In this document: in pieces, positions 46,967-63,165 of the stretch | Position numbering within the stretch: the stretch's first letter is position 1 | Layout of the letters: the number at the start of each line of letters is the position of its first letter | From: Rotaria socialis | Taxonomy: Eukaryota; Rotifera; Eurotatoria; Philodinida; Philodinidae | DNA length: 64,000 nt | Direction of reading: 5' to 3' | Assembly: GCA_905331475.1 (NCBI GenBank) | Contig: CAJNYU010002706.1 | Span: 124,001-188,000 of the forward strand | Program-made: the position numbers and the translations under genes | The notes under the pieces: model-generated | Seen by the model: the letters and a program-made list of their open reading frames with translations, nothing else | Databases searched by the model: none | What the model was told of the DNA's origin: nothing

Positions 46967-49383
46967 ATTAAAAATGAAAGGATCGGAGTAAATGAATATT
47001 GGCATTAAATATTTCATTCATAGATTTATTTTCTTCGCATAGATTAACGAGTGGGAGGAAAACATAAGTAGCCTTCGTGCTGATATCATATATTGTATTT
47101 TCACATGTTCAAGTCTATTATTTCAGGTGTTATATTTTCCAGTGTACCAGAACAAAATTTCTGTTTCGATTGAAATAGATTATAACGTACCTGTTTTGTT
47201 TACCAATGGACGGTGAATCATTGCTTGAAGTAATCAAACTAGTTGATTCCATTGATGTCTGTTTGACTCGACTAATGGAATCTAATTGTTCAAGAAATAA
47301 AATAGTAACAATTAATTGTTTCTTTTCTTGAATATCAATTACCATTGATTATTGTTGATGGACTAATTAGATCATTACGATCAAGTAATGATGCAATTCG
47401 ATTCCAACGTTGTTCACGTTCTTCATATTCATCATGAACCTCTGCCAATCGTTCTCTACATAAAATAAAATTTCATTGCAAAATAAGAAACAACACAAAC
47501 AAATATCAGTCACTAACTTGGCTGCGTTAATTAATTCACTAATATTATCCATACAACCTGTATGAGCAATACGTACAGCACCAAAGAAACCTTTTTGCAT
47601 TTTTGAAATTTTATTCATCTAATCATCTTAACATTTAATTCATTGAAATGTTTTGAATAAATCTCTACCTGATCTTTAGCAGTTAGCATTGCAGTTTCAG
47701 CTGATTTACGTTTTTGTTCAAAAGCTGTTTCTTCAATATGATAGGTACGTTTAAGTAAATCAATTAATTCAGGTGGTGCTTCATATGATTGATGACGAGC
47801 ATGTTCTTCTGCTTTACGTAAAGCTATACGTAACTATTTAAAAAATAATAAATTTAAATGAGAAAAGTTTTGTTGTTGACATGTATAGATCAAATACTTG
47901 TTCAATTTCTTGAACAGCTAAACGAAGTTGTTTATCATTATCAACTGTTGTGTCACGACGTTTTCGATATTTTTCAGCTTCTTCCTACGCAGAAACAAAG
48001 AGGATGAATTAGAACAATATATTAAAATGAAAATTAACCCACGTGAAATATTTAAAGTTAAATTAATAATAAAACTAGTGGAAATATCTTTTGACACTTT
48101 ATCAAAAGATCTTCACAAGTAAATTATTCATTAAATAACATTTACTTTTTCTCTGAATTAAGTAAAAATATTTACTATTTACTTTAGTTCGTTGTACTTC
48201 AAGAAACCAAGAATTTAACAGTCCTCGATCCACTTTTGATTTATCTTGTAATTCATTCTCCATAGTTTTCATTCTATATCAATTGAAAATGATTTTTATT
48301 AAGAAGAATTTTCACTGTATCCTTACTTTCCAGTTACAGCAATTAAATCACATCCAGCTTTTTGTAATGATTCAAGTTCTCGTAACATCATATTCATACT
48401 TTCTTGTGTTTTACGATGCCGAATAAAAGCATATAGACAGGCACCAATCGATACTAATAATGCTGATATTAAAATTATATCTTTAATATAACTATGTGTT
48501 CCTAAATTAGTCAACTGTGCGTTTTAGATAGAAATACTACACAAATAGATCACATACGTTGTGGTGGACCAAATAAAACTACATCTGTAGCTTTAATAAT
48601 TAAACGTCGTTTATGTCTTGGATCACGTATTTGCATGATTGTTGAAATATATTGCTTGTCGTTTGTTGCTAATCTACAAAAACAAAAACTAATAATTAAT
48701 AAAAGAAAAAGAAAGTCAACCTTGGAATCATTCGACCATCAATTTGATTTCGACGAAAATATTCAACATAAGCTGATAAATGAACATGATTAACAACCCA
48801 ACGAATGACTTCATCATTCGTCCAGTTATAAACTTCAGAAAGAAACAAAATATTTTATTTGTTGTGTTTTTTCAAGAATACAAACCTGGATTATTTTTCC
48901 ATTGTGTCCATAAATCATCAAATGTTATTTGTAAATCAGCATTTTGAAAACGACGATGTCGTATTGAATCAGTTTTGGATTCTAATTCTTCATGAATGAA
49001 CTAATAAAAACGTTATCGTCTTTAAACAATATATTATGTGATAAAAACAAAAGCATATTTTACATCACGACTTTCAGATGCTTCAATCAGTCCATCTTTA
49101 TCATCATCCATTTGTTCATGTATTGTTTTAATGGCTTGACGGCCAAGTCGTTCTTTATCAGCATCCGTACATAAATTAAATACACCAGTACAATCTTTAA
49201 AATAATCAAAAAACATTTAACATTAGAATACTAAAACAAAACAAAACAAAACAAAAAAGAATACTAATAACCTGGATCAGGAATATTGTAAGCAACACTG
49301 TTATTATTATTATTTTTTTTATTCGATGTACCAGATGCGAATAAATTGATAATTAGAATAAAATAGAAAATAAATTGGTTCAT
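45230..49383 (-). CDS. STIM: Stromal interaction molecule (STIM), ER calcium sensor
   Basis: Thirteen exons on minus: 49383-49272, 49194-49064, 49000-48886, 48832-48721, 48673-48558, 48514-48327, 48273-48183, 47984-47898, 47833-47669, 47618-47518, 47455-47343, 47281-47191 and 45731-45230, about 640 aa. Order: signal peptide (MNQFIFYFILIINLFASG), Cys39-x6-Cys46 (as the STIM1 cysteine pair), an EF-hand loop with ligands D67, D69, D71, E78 (DDDKDGLIEASE), a SAM domain (VYNWTNDEVIRWV to VVLFGPP), a transmembrane segment (IILISALLVSIGACLYAFI), coiled coil 1, a CAD/SOAR region (ELIDLLKRTYHIEE, MQKGFFGAVRIAHTG) and a polybasic tail (KFFKPFQNIRFRKK). STIM senses ER calcium and opens Orai channels. 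The exon 5/6 junction is off by one base with GT..AG ends. The start lies 14 nt after a CAG acceptor. Intron 12 contains an assembly gap. Confidence 0.93.
46440..46880. repeat. Repeat-like patch in STIM intron 12
   Basis: The phrase TCTTCTATTATG occurs near 46551 and 46804, with a variant near 46847. Each is preceded by a G-rich or GC-rich run, and C- and G-homopolymer stretches occur nearby. It looks like degraded mobile sequence; family unknown. Confidence 0.4.
46892..46901. other. Assembly gap (10 N)
   Basis: Ten Ns, a conventional scaffold join of unknown true length. A G-rich end lies on the left and a pure C run on the right, so the sequence here is not reliable. Confidence 0.97.
46902..46966. 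repeat. 65-base poly-C run beside the gap
   Basis: An uninterrupted C homopolymer in an AT-rich genome, directly after the Ns. It may be a genuine G/C tract that stopped sequencing or polishing, or an assembly artefact. Confidence 0.7.
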
Positions 49384-50558
49384 TTGACTATATCAATCTG
49401 AAATGTGTAAAAGTGTGTATTCTACTTTTTTCTTTTCTTTAAGAAGCACGACGATTAGCATCATTGATTTGATGATATATGTCTTAACTTGATAAGAAAA
49501 GAATTACAGGTGAAACTGCATTAAATGTCAATTCATAAAAGGACAATCAAAAAAATATAAGAATCACTAGAAAGAAAAAGAAATAGTTTTTTTTTTGCTT
49601 TTTATCGGTCTATGAATGTTACAAGAGTCCTGAATCAATATCGATAGAAAGAGCACCTCGTTTTCATATTTTTATATTCTTCCAATGTTAGTATAATAAT
49701 AAATATGCCAAAATGATAGACGATTTTCAATAGAATAAAATAGAAAAGAAAAATATTAATAGGAGTAATTAAGACTGCTATAAATATCTTGATTGAAAAA
49801 AATGATTATAAAAATTCCGTCATAGAGAATAGTTTCCGTTAGACGTAAACCTGTATAGATAGCAAAAATATTTTTATTATTGTTTTGACCATTTTTTTAT
49901 TTTCTAAGCTCATTTTCTATGAGAATAACGTGAGAGAAAAACAGTACGTAGAGAGAACGACGAATCAATAGAATAGATACTTGTAGTTACCAGCTGATGC
50001 TGCCTATTACCTTTCATGCGTAGCTCGCATTTTTTATAAACACATATAATAAATTTTCCTATCTTCTATAGATGTAACTGAATACCATACGCACTTACTT
50101 CTTGTAAGAAAAAAAACAGAGATAATTACGTACGCCGAACAATTGTAAACTCTACATATACAAATGTAAATTATCATAAATCAAATTTAAAGAAAAGTAT
50201 TAACCAACAAACATATCAATCCAATGTCATAATATAATGGTTAAATAAATGACTATTTGAAAATACAATATGGTATTTCTTGTGTAACCGCACTAGTAGA
50301 AGTAATGATTGATTGATTGATTTTCCTTATTCACATAGAGAATAGAATGAATAGCGTGAGAATATTCTATGATTCATCGGCTTATTATCAGTTGACAATG
50401 ACGATCCAATGAAATCGATTTTTCGGTGAAATTTATTATTGGATGATTAGTAGAGCCTCTGACAATCTATATTGTTTTTTGAGAGTATCCATCTTTATTT
50501 TCAAAGCAAACTTTTTTTTATTGTATTTCGTTCAAGTAGATTATCTCAAAAAGAAAAA
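49384..50558. promoter_or_regulatory. Divergent spacer STIM / RBM17
   Basis: 1.2 kb between two genes pointing outwards; it must contain both promoters. AT-rich, without a clear TATA box. A (TGAT)n patch lies near 50304-50320. Acceptor-like sites border both starts (TTTCAG at 49398-49403 on minus; ttcaag ending 50536 on plus). Confidence 0.4.
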
Positions 50559-53500
50559 ATGTCACTCTACGATGATGAAATACTTGAACCAACGAAAGAC
50601 GGTGGTACAAAAGGTTAATAAAAAATATTGAAAAAAACACAATATTTTTCTTTATCTTTATCTTTATCTATTTCTATTCATTTTAATTCTCATTAGTTGG
50701 AGCTTGGTCTGATTCAATTAAATTACTTCAAGGGCCTATTCATGCTAAAAAATTTCATCAACAACAGCAACAACTTAAAGTAAACGATACTGTTGCAATC
50801 ATTATTTTTGTTTTGTGTATATTAATCATCGAAAATTTTTAGAAAGATCTAACAAAAACTGTAGTTGGACCTGTAGCTGATCTACGTAAAAAACGAGCAC
50901 CGCCATTACCAAGGCATACAAATGCTGAAGTTACATTTAATAGTATTACTGGAAAGGTTAGGATTTTTACTTCGAGAAATTTTTGATCATTATCTCAATT
51001 TTATCTAAGATGGAACTACGTGATAGCGCTTCTCAACTACAAGATACAAATGGACCATCACCTTCAGTCACAGCATTAATTCAAAATATAACATCAAATA
51101 TATCTGTATTTGGTTATACAGATGAATATGATCCATTGAGACCAAATGATTATGAAAAAATAAAAGAACAACGTAAACGTGAACAAACTCGACGTGATCG
51201 TGATTTAGAGCGTCAACGTCGTAATGATGATGAACCAAAAGGATTATATGACGAAGATTATGAAACTGATGATAAGGATGATTATAATCGAGAATCAAAT
51301 GATCGAGTAACACGAAAAGGAAATGTTTTTGCACCGCCTTCATCATTAATTGAAGAAGATAAACGAGCTAGCAGTAGTACCCAAAATGAATCAGGTAGAT
51401 TTAAAAAAGAAATCGATGTCTGTTGAAATTACAAAATACTACATTTTTCTCATAGATACAAAAGATGATTATGCATCATTACCAGTATGGAATTCAGATG
51501 AACCTATTGAAGATATGGACACTGAAAGTTCAGGACCAAATCTTAGTTTTGGATCAACCAAAGGGTATTTTATCGTTTATTTATTGATTTTTACTATCTA
51601 AAATAGTAAAAAGTTTCAGAATAAAATTTAAATAATTCAAATTCAAAAAACTACTAGATTAATTCAAATTTTTTTGATACAAAATATTTCACAGTACACA
51701 GTATATATGAAATCTAGTTAAAATCTTTCTTGTGATCAGTACGTGGTTGGTAATATAAAATGTTAAAGACTTTTCTTAATTCTATAATTCAAATAGAATA
51801 AATGGCTAGCGCTTATTAATAAGCATTGCTTTATCAAAAGATCAGTAGTTGTACTTAGAGATGAGTGATGTTATTTAGTATTTGTTAATCATTGAACAAA
51901 ATCTACATAGTTTCCAAGTGATTAGAATTAAATATGATCGGTACTAATTGATTAACAACAAGAGAGCAGACACTCGTTTCCATGCTAGAAATCTTTGAAT
52001 ATTACAATAAATTATTATAGTGTCTTTTAAAGAGCACTGGTAAACTGAAAATATGGTTAGAAACGATGAGAATCATATCTAGATCACAGAGCTATTTTGT
52101 ACTAAAATGACGCACATTGTTGTGATTTCTATTAATTTGCGATAAACAGATACACTTGATTTTTAATGATAGAAATCAGTTCGTTCGGCTTGATTATTAA
52201 ACAAACTGAAATCAACTCATGAGTATCCTAAAATATCAAGAGTTTGGCAATGAAGTGATATTGAGATATGAGAAAATCAATTTAAGTTTTACTCTTAGAA
52301 ATTGTGACTACGAGAATACTTTTCCTTAACCCATAAGTAAGCATTTTATAGTTTGAAGCAGACTGTCTGATGAATCATTCTTCACAGGAGTTCAAATAGA
52401 AATATTTAAGACTAGAATCGGAATAGAAATGGCTTAATACTTTAAATCGATAGATATTAGACTAAGTATTGGATCTTTAATTTTGTTTTGATGATACATC
52501 TCAATAGCTAATAAATAGAGTAGACAATCATCATGTTTATTTTGTGTTTCTGATCTGAAATATCAACTCAAATGATAACGATCAATGTTCTATTTTCAGT
52601 GCTGCTGCTGTTGCTAAAATGATGGCAAAAATGGGTTATCGAGAAGGTCAAGGTCTTGGTAAATCTCAGCAAGGTATGAGTTCAGCATTAATTGTTGAGA
52701 AAACTAGTAAACGTGGTGGAAAAATTCTACATGAAAAAGAATTATCATCGAAAGGTAAGCAATAAATTAAATCGTAAAAATTGATCATCTATTTTATTTC
52801 AATATATTTTAGATTCAATTTTATTTCCACCACCATTAATACCACCACCTCCTCCTCCTCTTTCTCTGCCAATGATGGTATCTCCGTCTGTTATGGCCCC
52901 GAAAGGTGATTCCGGTATAAATATAGCTGTTGAATTAAAAGGAGCAACAAAAGTCATCTTACTGAAAGTATTTAAATAACTTAAAAACAACATCAGATCT
53001 ATTACATATTTCTCTTTTAAGAATATGGTTGGGCCTGGTGAAGTTGATGATTTACTTGATAGTAAATCTTTTTTTAGATTTCATTTCAAAGAAATACAAG
53101 CCTGTTAATTTTCATATAGGTGAAACAAAAGAAGAATGTCAAAAATATGGTGAAGTCGAAAAATGTCTAATCTATGAAGTATGTTTAAAAAAAAGAAGTT
53201 TTATAACTATTTATTATGAATTTTAAATTATAACAGATTCCTGATGTACCCGAAGATGAAGCTGTTCGAATATTTGTTGAATTTAAACGAGTTGAATCTG
53301 CTATTAAAGGTACGTCGCCTTATATCTATGTAGTTGAATTGTTTCTTTCGATCGGAATTCTCTGTTACCGGGTTCGAATCCTCGTTGAGGAATCTCTTTG
53401 CTATGATGATTTAAATGATAGGTATGATACAAAAATAAGTGATTCCATATCATAGAGCCAAAACTAATTATCTGAGCAAAGTTATTTATTAATTTATTAT

Positions 53501-53617
53501 TTTATAAATTTAGCTGTTGTCGATATGAACGGAAGATACTTTGGTGGACGTGTTGTCAAAGCAAAATTCTACAATGTAGACAAATTTCGTCGATTTGATT
53601 TGGCTGATGATTCTTGA
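50559..53617 (+). CDS. RBM17: RNA-binding motif protein 17 / splicing factor SPF45
   Basis: Eleven exons: 50559-50613, 50697-50779, 50843-50956, 51010-51394, 51456-51564, 52600-52754, 52813-52967, 53022-53061, 53120-53178, 53237-53309 and 53514-53617, giving 443 aa (human 401). It starts MSLYDDEILEP like its homologues. Then come DEYDPLRPNDYEK, an Arg/Glu-rich helix, and a G-patch (AKMGYREGQGLGKSQQGMSS, then KTSKRGGKI). A proline stretch (PPPLIPPPPPPLSLP) precedes a C-terminal UHM domain (KVILLKNMVGPGEVDD, YFGGRVVKAKFYN; the RxF-type ligand loop reads GRYFGG). SPF45 binds ULM motifs of SF1, U2AF and SF3B1 and acts in 3' splice-site choice. Intron 10 carries a tRNA-like relic. No AATAAA occurs between its stop and the TBC1D23 start. 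Confidence 0.95.
53370..53400 (+). ncRNA. tRNA-like 3' fragment (B box) in RBM17 intron 10
   Basis: The segment contains GGTTCGAATCC (53381-53391), an exact Pol III B-box/T-arm consensus, preceded by TTACCG. No matching A box or acceptor-stem 5' half was found upstream, and the T-stem is imperfect. It is therefore a tRNA pseudogene or tRNA-derived SINE remnant rather than a gene. The following bases form a small TCCTC/GAGGA hairpin. Confidence 0.35.
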
Positions 53618-53736
53618 CAAGAAACATTTTATTTGCCTCAAATGCTTTATGTCTTGTACATTTTATGTGTTGACTAAAAAGAAAACTGAGAATACAAACG
53701 TTTGAGGACCATTGTTTTCTTTCTTTCTTCCAGATT

Positions 53737-58753
<5,017 letters not shown>

Positions 58754-60418
58754 ACTTCTTATTTTATAAATTTTGTGAAATTTTTCATCAAACACTAATT
58801 TAATTTAACTTATCAATTTGAAAACAACAATCAAATGTTGTCCATTTTATATAATTGTTAACATAAGAGTTCTGCAGAATACTTGTTGCTTTTCAGAAGA
58901 ACAAAATTTCTGTGCGTTCATTCCTTTTGCAAGTTCATTCAAAAATATTTTTTATCAAAATATATCTCAGTTATCGTTTTCATGCAAATATTAAAAACAG
59001 ATTAAATTTCTTTACAACGAAAATTTCGTTGCGATATGAAAGTTATTTCATTGAAACACTCCATAAAAATGAATGAATGTACAATGTTTGTTTCATTCGT
59101 TATTATTCGGAGTTCAGCTTGTGAATAAATTTGCTTTTTTTTATGAGTATCGTGATAATTCACAATACATTCAACTGAATTATTTCAAAAAATACGTTTC
59201 TCTATTGTTCTATAATTTCAGGATATGACATTGATCAAAATTTATAATCAATCAAAGTATAAAACTATATACACTATAGGATGACGATGAGCACTTTTAA
59301 ATCATAGTTCAACTATAGTAAACAGCATTAGGCTTACAAAAATCTGCCAATAAATATCATCATCTGTGAGTATTCTACTTCGCTTTGGAGTAACATTTTC
59401 AGCTCGATAATAGAATTAGACATATTATCAATGTATTTTGTCGAGTTATTATCTTAATTCTTAGCAGTGTTACCAACGAATAATTTATTGGCATCAACAA
59501 ATGAAATCTGAAGTTGGATGAGCTTCTCTTAGAAGTATTCGAACTCACTATCGAGAAAGTTAATAGAATGCTTCAGCTCTATCTGTAGATATGATCAGCG
59601 AATTGAGTCTTCTCCCGTCATCCATTGTAGTTTTTTCTGATTATACTACCAGAAAAATCGTATTATTGGACATGAGAATCATTCTGAAATATTTGAAAGA
59701 ACATAAATACATACATATTAAATATTTCTCGTGAAAAATCTCATTCTAACAAAGTATAAGACATGAGATTCAACAATTTATATTCGCGTGTTAAAATCAA
59801 TCTGAATCAATAGATTTCTTAACTCAAACCGAATATAATGTTCAAGATCGTATAATATTTTTTCAAAATCTTTAACTCATACATACAATTCTTTCGTGGT
59901 TTTACTGTTAACATATAATTCAATTGAAAAAAAGGAATTCGTTTTCGCAAACAATAAATCTATGAAGTAATAAAATGCAATAATAATAAGTTGATCAAGT
60001 ATATAATTCACGTATTCTATAATCATAGGTTATACTCGAATCACTATATGATTAAGTCATTTGATCAAACTTCTGAGTTCATTATTCGAAATAAATTTGA
60101 GATGAGTGATGAAATCATAGAAATAAAAATTCTTGTTCGAATTTGATTGTGTGATAAAATATTCAATTAAAACTTTTTCTTGATCATCTAACTCTTATAA
60201 AAGAAAAAGAAACAAAAATTTGATAAATATAGATTATCTTAACATCAATTCTATTTCGTAATCTATTTTTCTTTATTTTTTGTACGCTATTTTAGACATA
60301 TCAATAGGAAGAAATCGTATTGAAATAGTCTTCTTTAAAATAGATTACTCATTCAAATTAGTTGTCATTTTTGCATGTAAAAAAAACTGAAATAAAACAA
60401 ATATCTATAACTGTCTTG

Positions 60419-60452
<34 letters not shown>

Positions 60453-60885
60453 GTATATATGTATATGCATTCTTCTCGTACCAACTGAATATGATAAATC
60501 GAAGCTGACAAGACCATCCACCGATGAGCGTAAGGAAGCCTAGGTTAATGTTACTTATCATTAGATTGACTCGAAAGAAAAAAGATACGCTTACTACACT
60601 CGTTTATGATTTTAAAAAAAATATATATATTGTGAATTGACGATGGGCGTGGACCATTGCCCATTAATGGACGATGTAAGGAAGGAGTTTCTCACCTTCT
60701 CATCGAACACGCATTTATCACGGTCCAATGATTAGTTATTTTAACGTTGAATATTGCGTGCAAATATATTCACATCAGTTCACTCTTACGTGTGTGAAGT
60801 ATCGTCCAGAGAAAAGTACATAGTAAAAATTGTTACACGCGTCATCCGTTCAACTGAACTATCATTCGATCAATAGATAACTGTC
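58754..60885. other. Spacer between TBC1D23 and the proline-rich gene
   Basis: AT-rich to about 60470. From about 60510 to 60860 it is less AT-rich and probably holds the promoter of the downstream gene. No exon was found. Confidence 0.4.
60421..60450. repeat. (AT)n microsatellite
   Basis: Fifteen AT units followed by related ACGTATATATGTATATG-type sequence. Confidence 0.85.
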
Positions 60886-61290
60886 ATGGCATTACTTGAA
60901 GATCCAACAATTCAACGTATTCTTAATGAAGTTAATAAAGCTGCGACTGGTGGAGTGTTTGGTTTCGCTGGGAATTACATAGCTGATTCACCGAAACCGA
61001 CAACACCAATGCAACCATTAAAAGTTAATAATTTTTACACTCAACAGCAACAAACACCGCTTTTTTATCCAACACCGGAAATGTTTGGCATTGATGATGT
61101 ATCAAGTTTTGATCAAAATCTTGATTTAAATGGATCAGAATCAATGATACCTATAGCTACTCCAAATAATTTTGATGTCTACAGTTCAGGTTATTACAAT
61201 TCAGTGCCGCAAAATATTATGTCACCGTATGAAAATTATAAAAACGATATGTTAAATAGTAGCAGTAATAATAATAATAACAATAATAAC

Positions 61291-61322
<32 letters not shown>

Positions 61323-63025
61323 TAATTCAATGAAACCCATTCGTACAACATCAAGTGTTTCGTCAACAAACAATGATATATTATTATCAGATAGCCATCG
61401 TCATCAAGAATATCCAACAGTACCACCAAAATTAGCAGCAGCTGTACCTAATCTGGGTTTAAATTTACGAACATCACCACCATTAGATTCTATGCCTGTT
61501 AATGTAAGTGAAACGATTCATGAAGTTATTCCAAATGAGACAACAGATATCGCAACAGCATCCATCGATTTATTAGCTGATAAAGATGATAATAATTCAT
61601 TACCATCGAATAATAATAATGAAGAAATGGATCCACCGCATATATGTAAAGAAGAATTTTTTAGTTCTTATTTTTTCTAATGTTTAAAATTCATTTTTAT
61701 ACAAATTTTAGCTTCAGCTGGTCGAATTTTTTATGATCCAAACCCTCAAATAATTCAACGTAAAGGTTCAAATTCGGTAACATATAAACAAAATATAATT
61801 GTTCGTTTTCTACAACCACCACCAATTCCTAATGCTGGTCCGCTAGTTATCAAAGAAGTCATTTAAAGAAAAGAGTCTTCATCAATCATGCCTACTATTT
61901 CTCTCTCTAGATAAGTTCTCAACAACAGCCACCATTGCCACCTCTAGTTATTAAACGTAAAAGAACTGTGCCTGCTTTTATTTCTCTGAGATATATATTC
62001 TTTTTCTTTTTCTTTTTCTTTTAGAACGTCCAACACCACCAAAAACTCCACCACCGCTTATTATTCGTGAAAAACCACCACCCCTTCCATCATCCATTGC
62101 CACAAAGGTGATAACTCGGTAAATTATCTCTCTCTCCCTATAGATACATTTGTTTATTTATTTTGACAAAAAAAATGCAATGATTCCTTTTATTCTCAAA
62201 GTCATTTACCGCCTGAACCAGCTCCACCACGAGCTGTCATTATAGAACGTTTACCACCATTACCACCTAAACCACGGGATATCATTATTGAACGTTGGTT
62301 ACCATATGAAATAGTGAATCAAAAACGTAAAGTCATTGTTGAACATGTGCAAAAGAATTCGAAAGAATATCCACAACCGAAAAATGTTATCATCACGTAA
62401 ATTTGATTTAACTGACATGATCATTGTAATTTAGGCGTACTTTCAATTTTTGTTTTGCTATTTTATAGTTATGAACCTGTTTATGCAAAAATTGAACGTC
62501 ATTTTCAAAAACAAAACGTGGTTCGTGAAGATCCTCAAGCGTATGCAAATCGTTTTGGTGAAAAATTATGCGAATCAGCGGCTGTTATTGAACAAGCACG
62601 AGCTGCAGGAGTTCTTGAAGATCTTGTAAATTAATTCGCTATTTTGTTTTTTCAATAGTTGATTTCATATTATTTTCTTTAGGATCCACCCGTATCATTT
62701 CTTACATCAACAACAAATAGTGTTGCTATAGGTACAGATTATGAATCAACAATAAAATCTATTGACGATCAGGCACAAAAACCAAGTAATGACAATGAAC
62801 AACAAGAAGAAAAAGAAGTTACTCAAACACCTATGGAAAATATTCAAGATGATGATGTTTTTGTTGAAGAAAATGTTACACCATTCTATATGAATTCAGG
62901 TATTTAACTTAAAATTAAAATACTGATGATCAATTAATTCTTTTTCAGGTGAAAATCTTCAACAAACACTCCATCGTTTAGGCATTGAAATACCAGAAAA
63001 TATTCTAAATGAACATCAATTTTGA
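60886..63025 (+). CDS. Unrecognised proline-rich protein with 'IIER' repeats and a poly-Asn tract
   Basis: Eight exons, 60886-61645, 61712-61857, 61911-61956, 62025-62118, 62202-62396, 62469-62625, 62683-62899 and 62949-63025, with phases that close, giving 563 aa. I do not recognise the family. The N-terminal third is polar with an Asn run of about 20 (61258-61323, AAT/AAC codons). Exons 2-5 encode a repeating unit of proline clusters followed by [VI][VI]-[IE]-[KR]: PPLPPLVIK, PPPLIIREKPPPLP, PPRAVIIERLPPLPPKPRDI, IIERWLPYE. Then come an Ala/Glu helix (KLCESAAVIEQARAAGVLED) and an acidic tail. The repeat loosely recalls valine/proline repeats of cytoskeletal alveolin-type proteins, but that is only a resemblance. 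No signal peptide or membrane segment. The ATG is 9 nt after a 'caatag' acceptor-like site. AATAAA at 63160-63165. Confidence 0.75.
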
Positions 63026-63126
63026 GAGTGAAATATGAATTAAAGCATTTTCTTAGTTCTTCACTTTTTCTTTGTTGTATTTTTCTATAGTTATCGTTTA
63101 GTAGAACAGAAAGACTTGTTTTTTCT

Positions 63127-63145
63127 ATATATATATATATATATA
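63127..63145. repeat. (AT)n run in the 3' UTR of the proline-rich gene
   Basis: About nine AT units just upstream of the poly(A) signal. Confidence 0.8.
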
Positions 63146-63159
63146 CCTTTATTATGGTC

Positions 63160-63165
63160 AATAAA
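63160..63165 (+). terminator. Poly(A) signal of the proline-rich gene
   Basis: AATAAA lies 135 bp after the stop codon. Confidence 0.5.

Noticed and set aside
51068..51346. Minus-strand 92-codon ORF opposite RBM17
   Set aside because: Shadow of the charged RBM17 exon 4; its His/Leu-rich content is what the reverse complement of Glu/Arg/Asp codons gives.
60515..60540. CCGATGAGCG...GGAAG, hammerhead-ribozyme-like core
   Set aside because: The core CUGANGA is not matched (C instead of U) and no stem II or GAA-C arrangement can be drawn.
61217..61429. Minus-strand Tyr-rich ORF
   Set aside because: Reverse complement of the AAT/AAC poly-Asn tract in the proline-rich gene.
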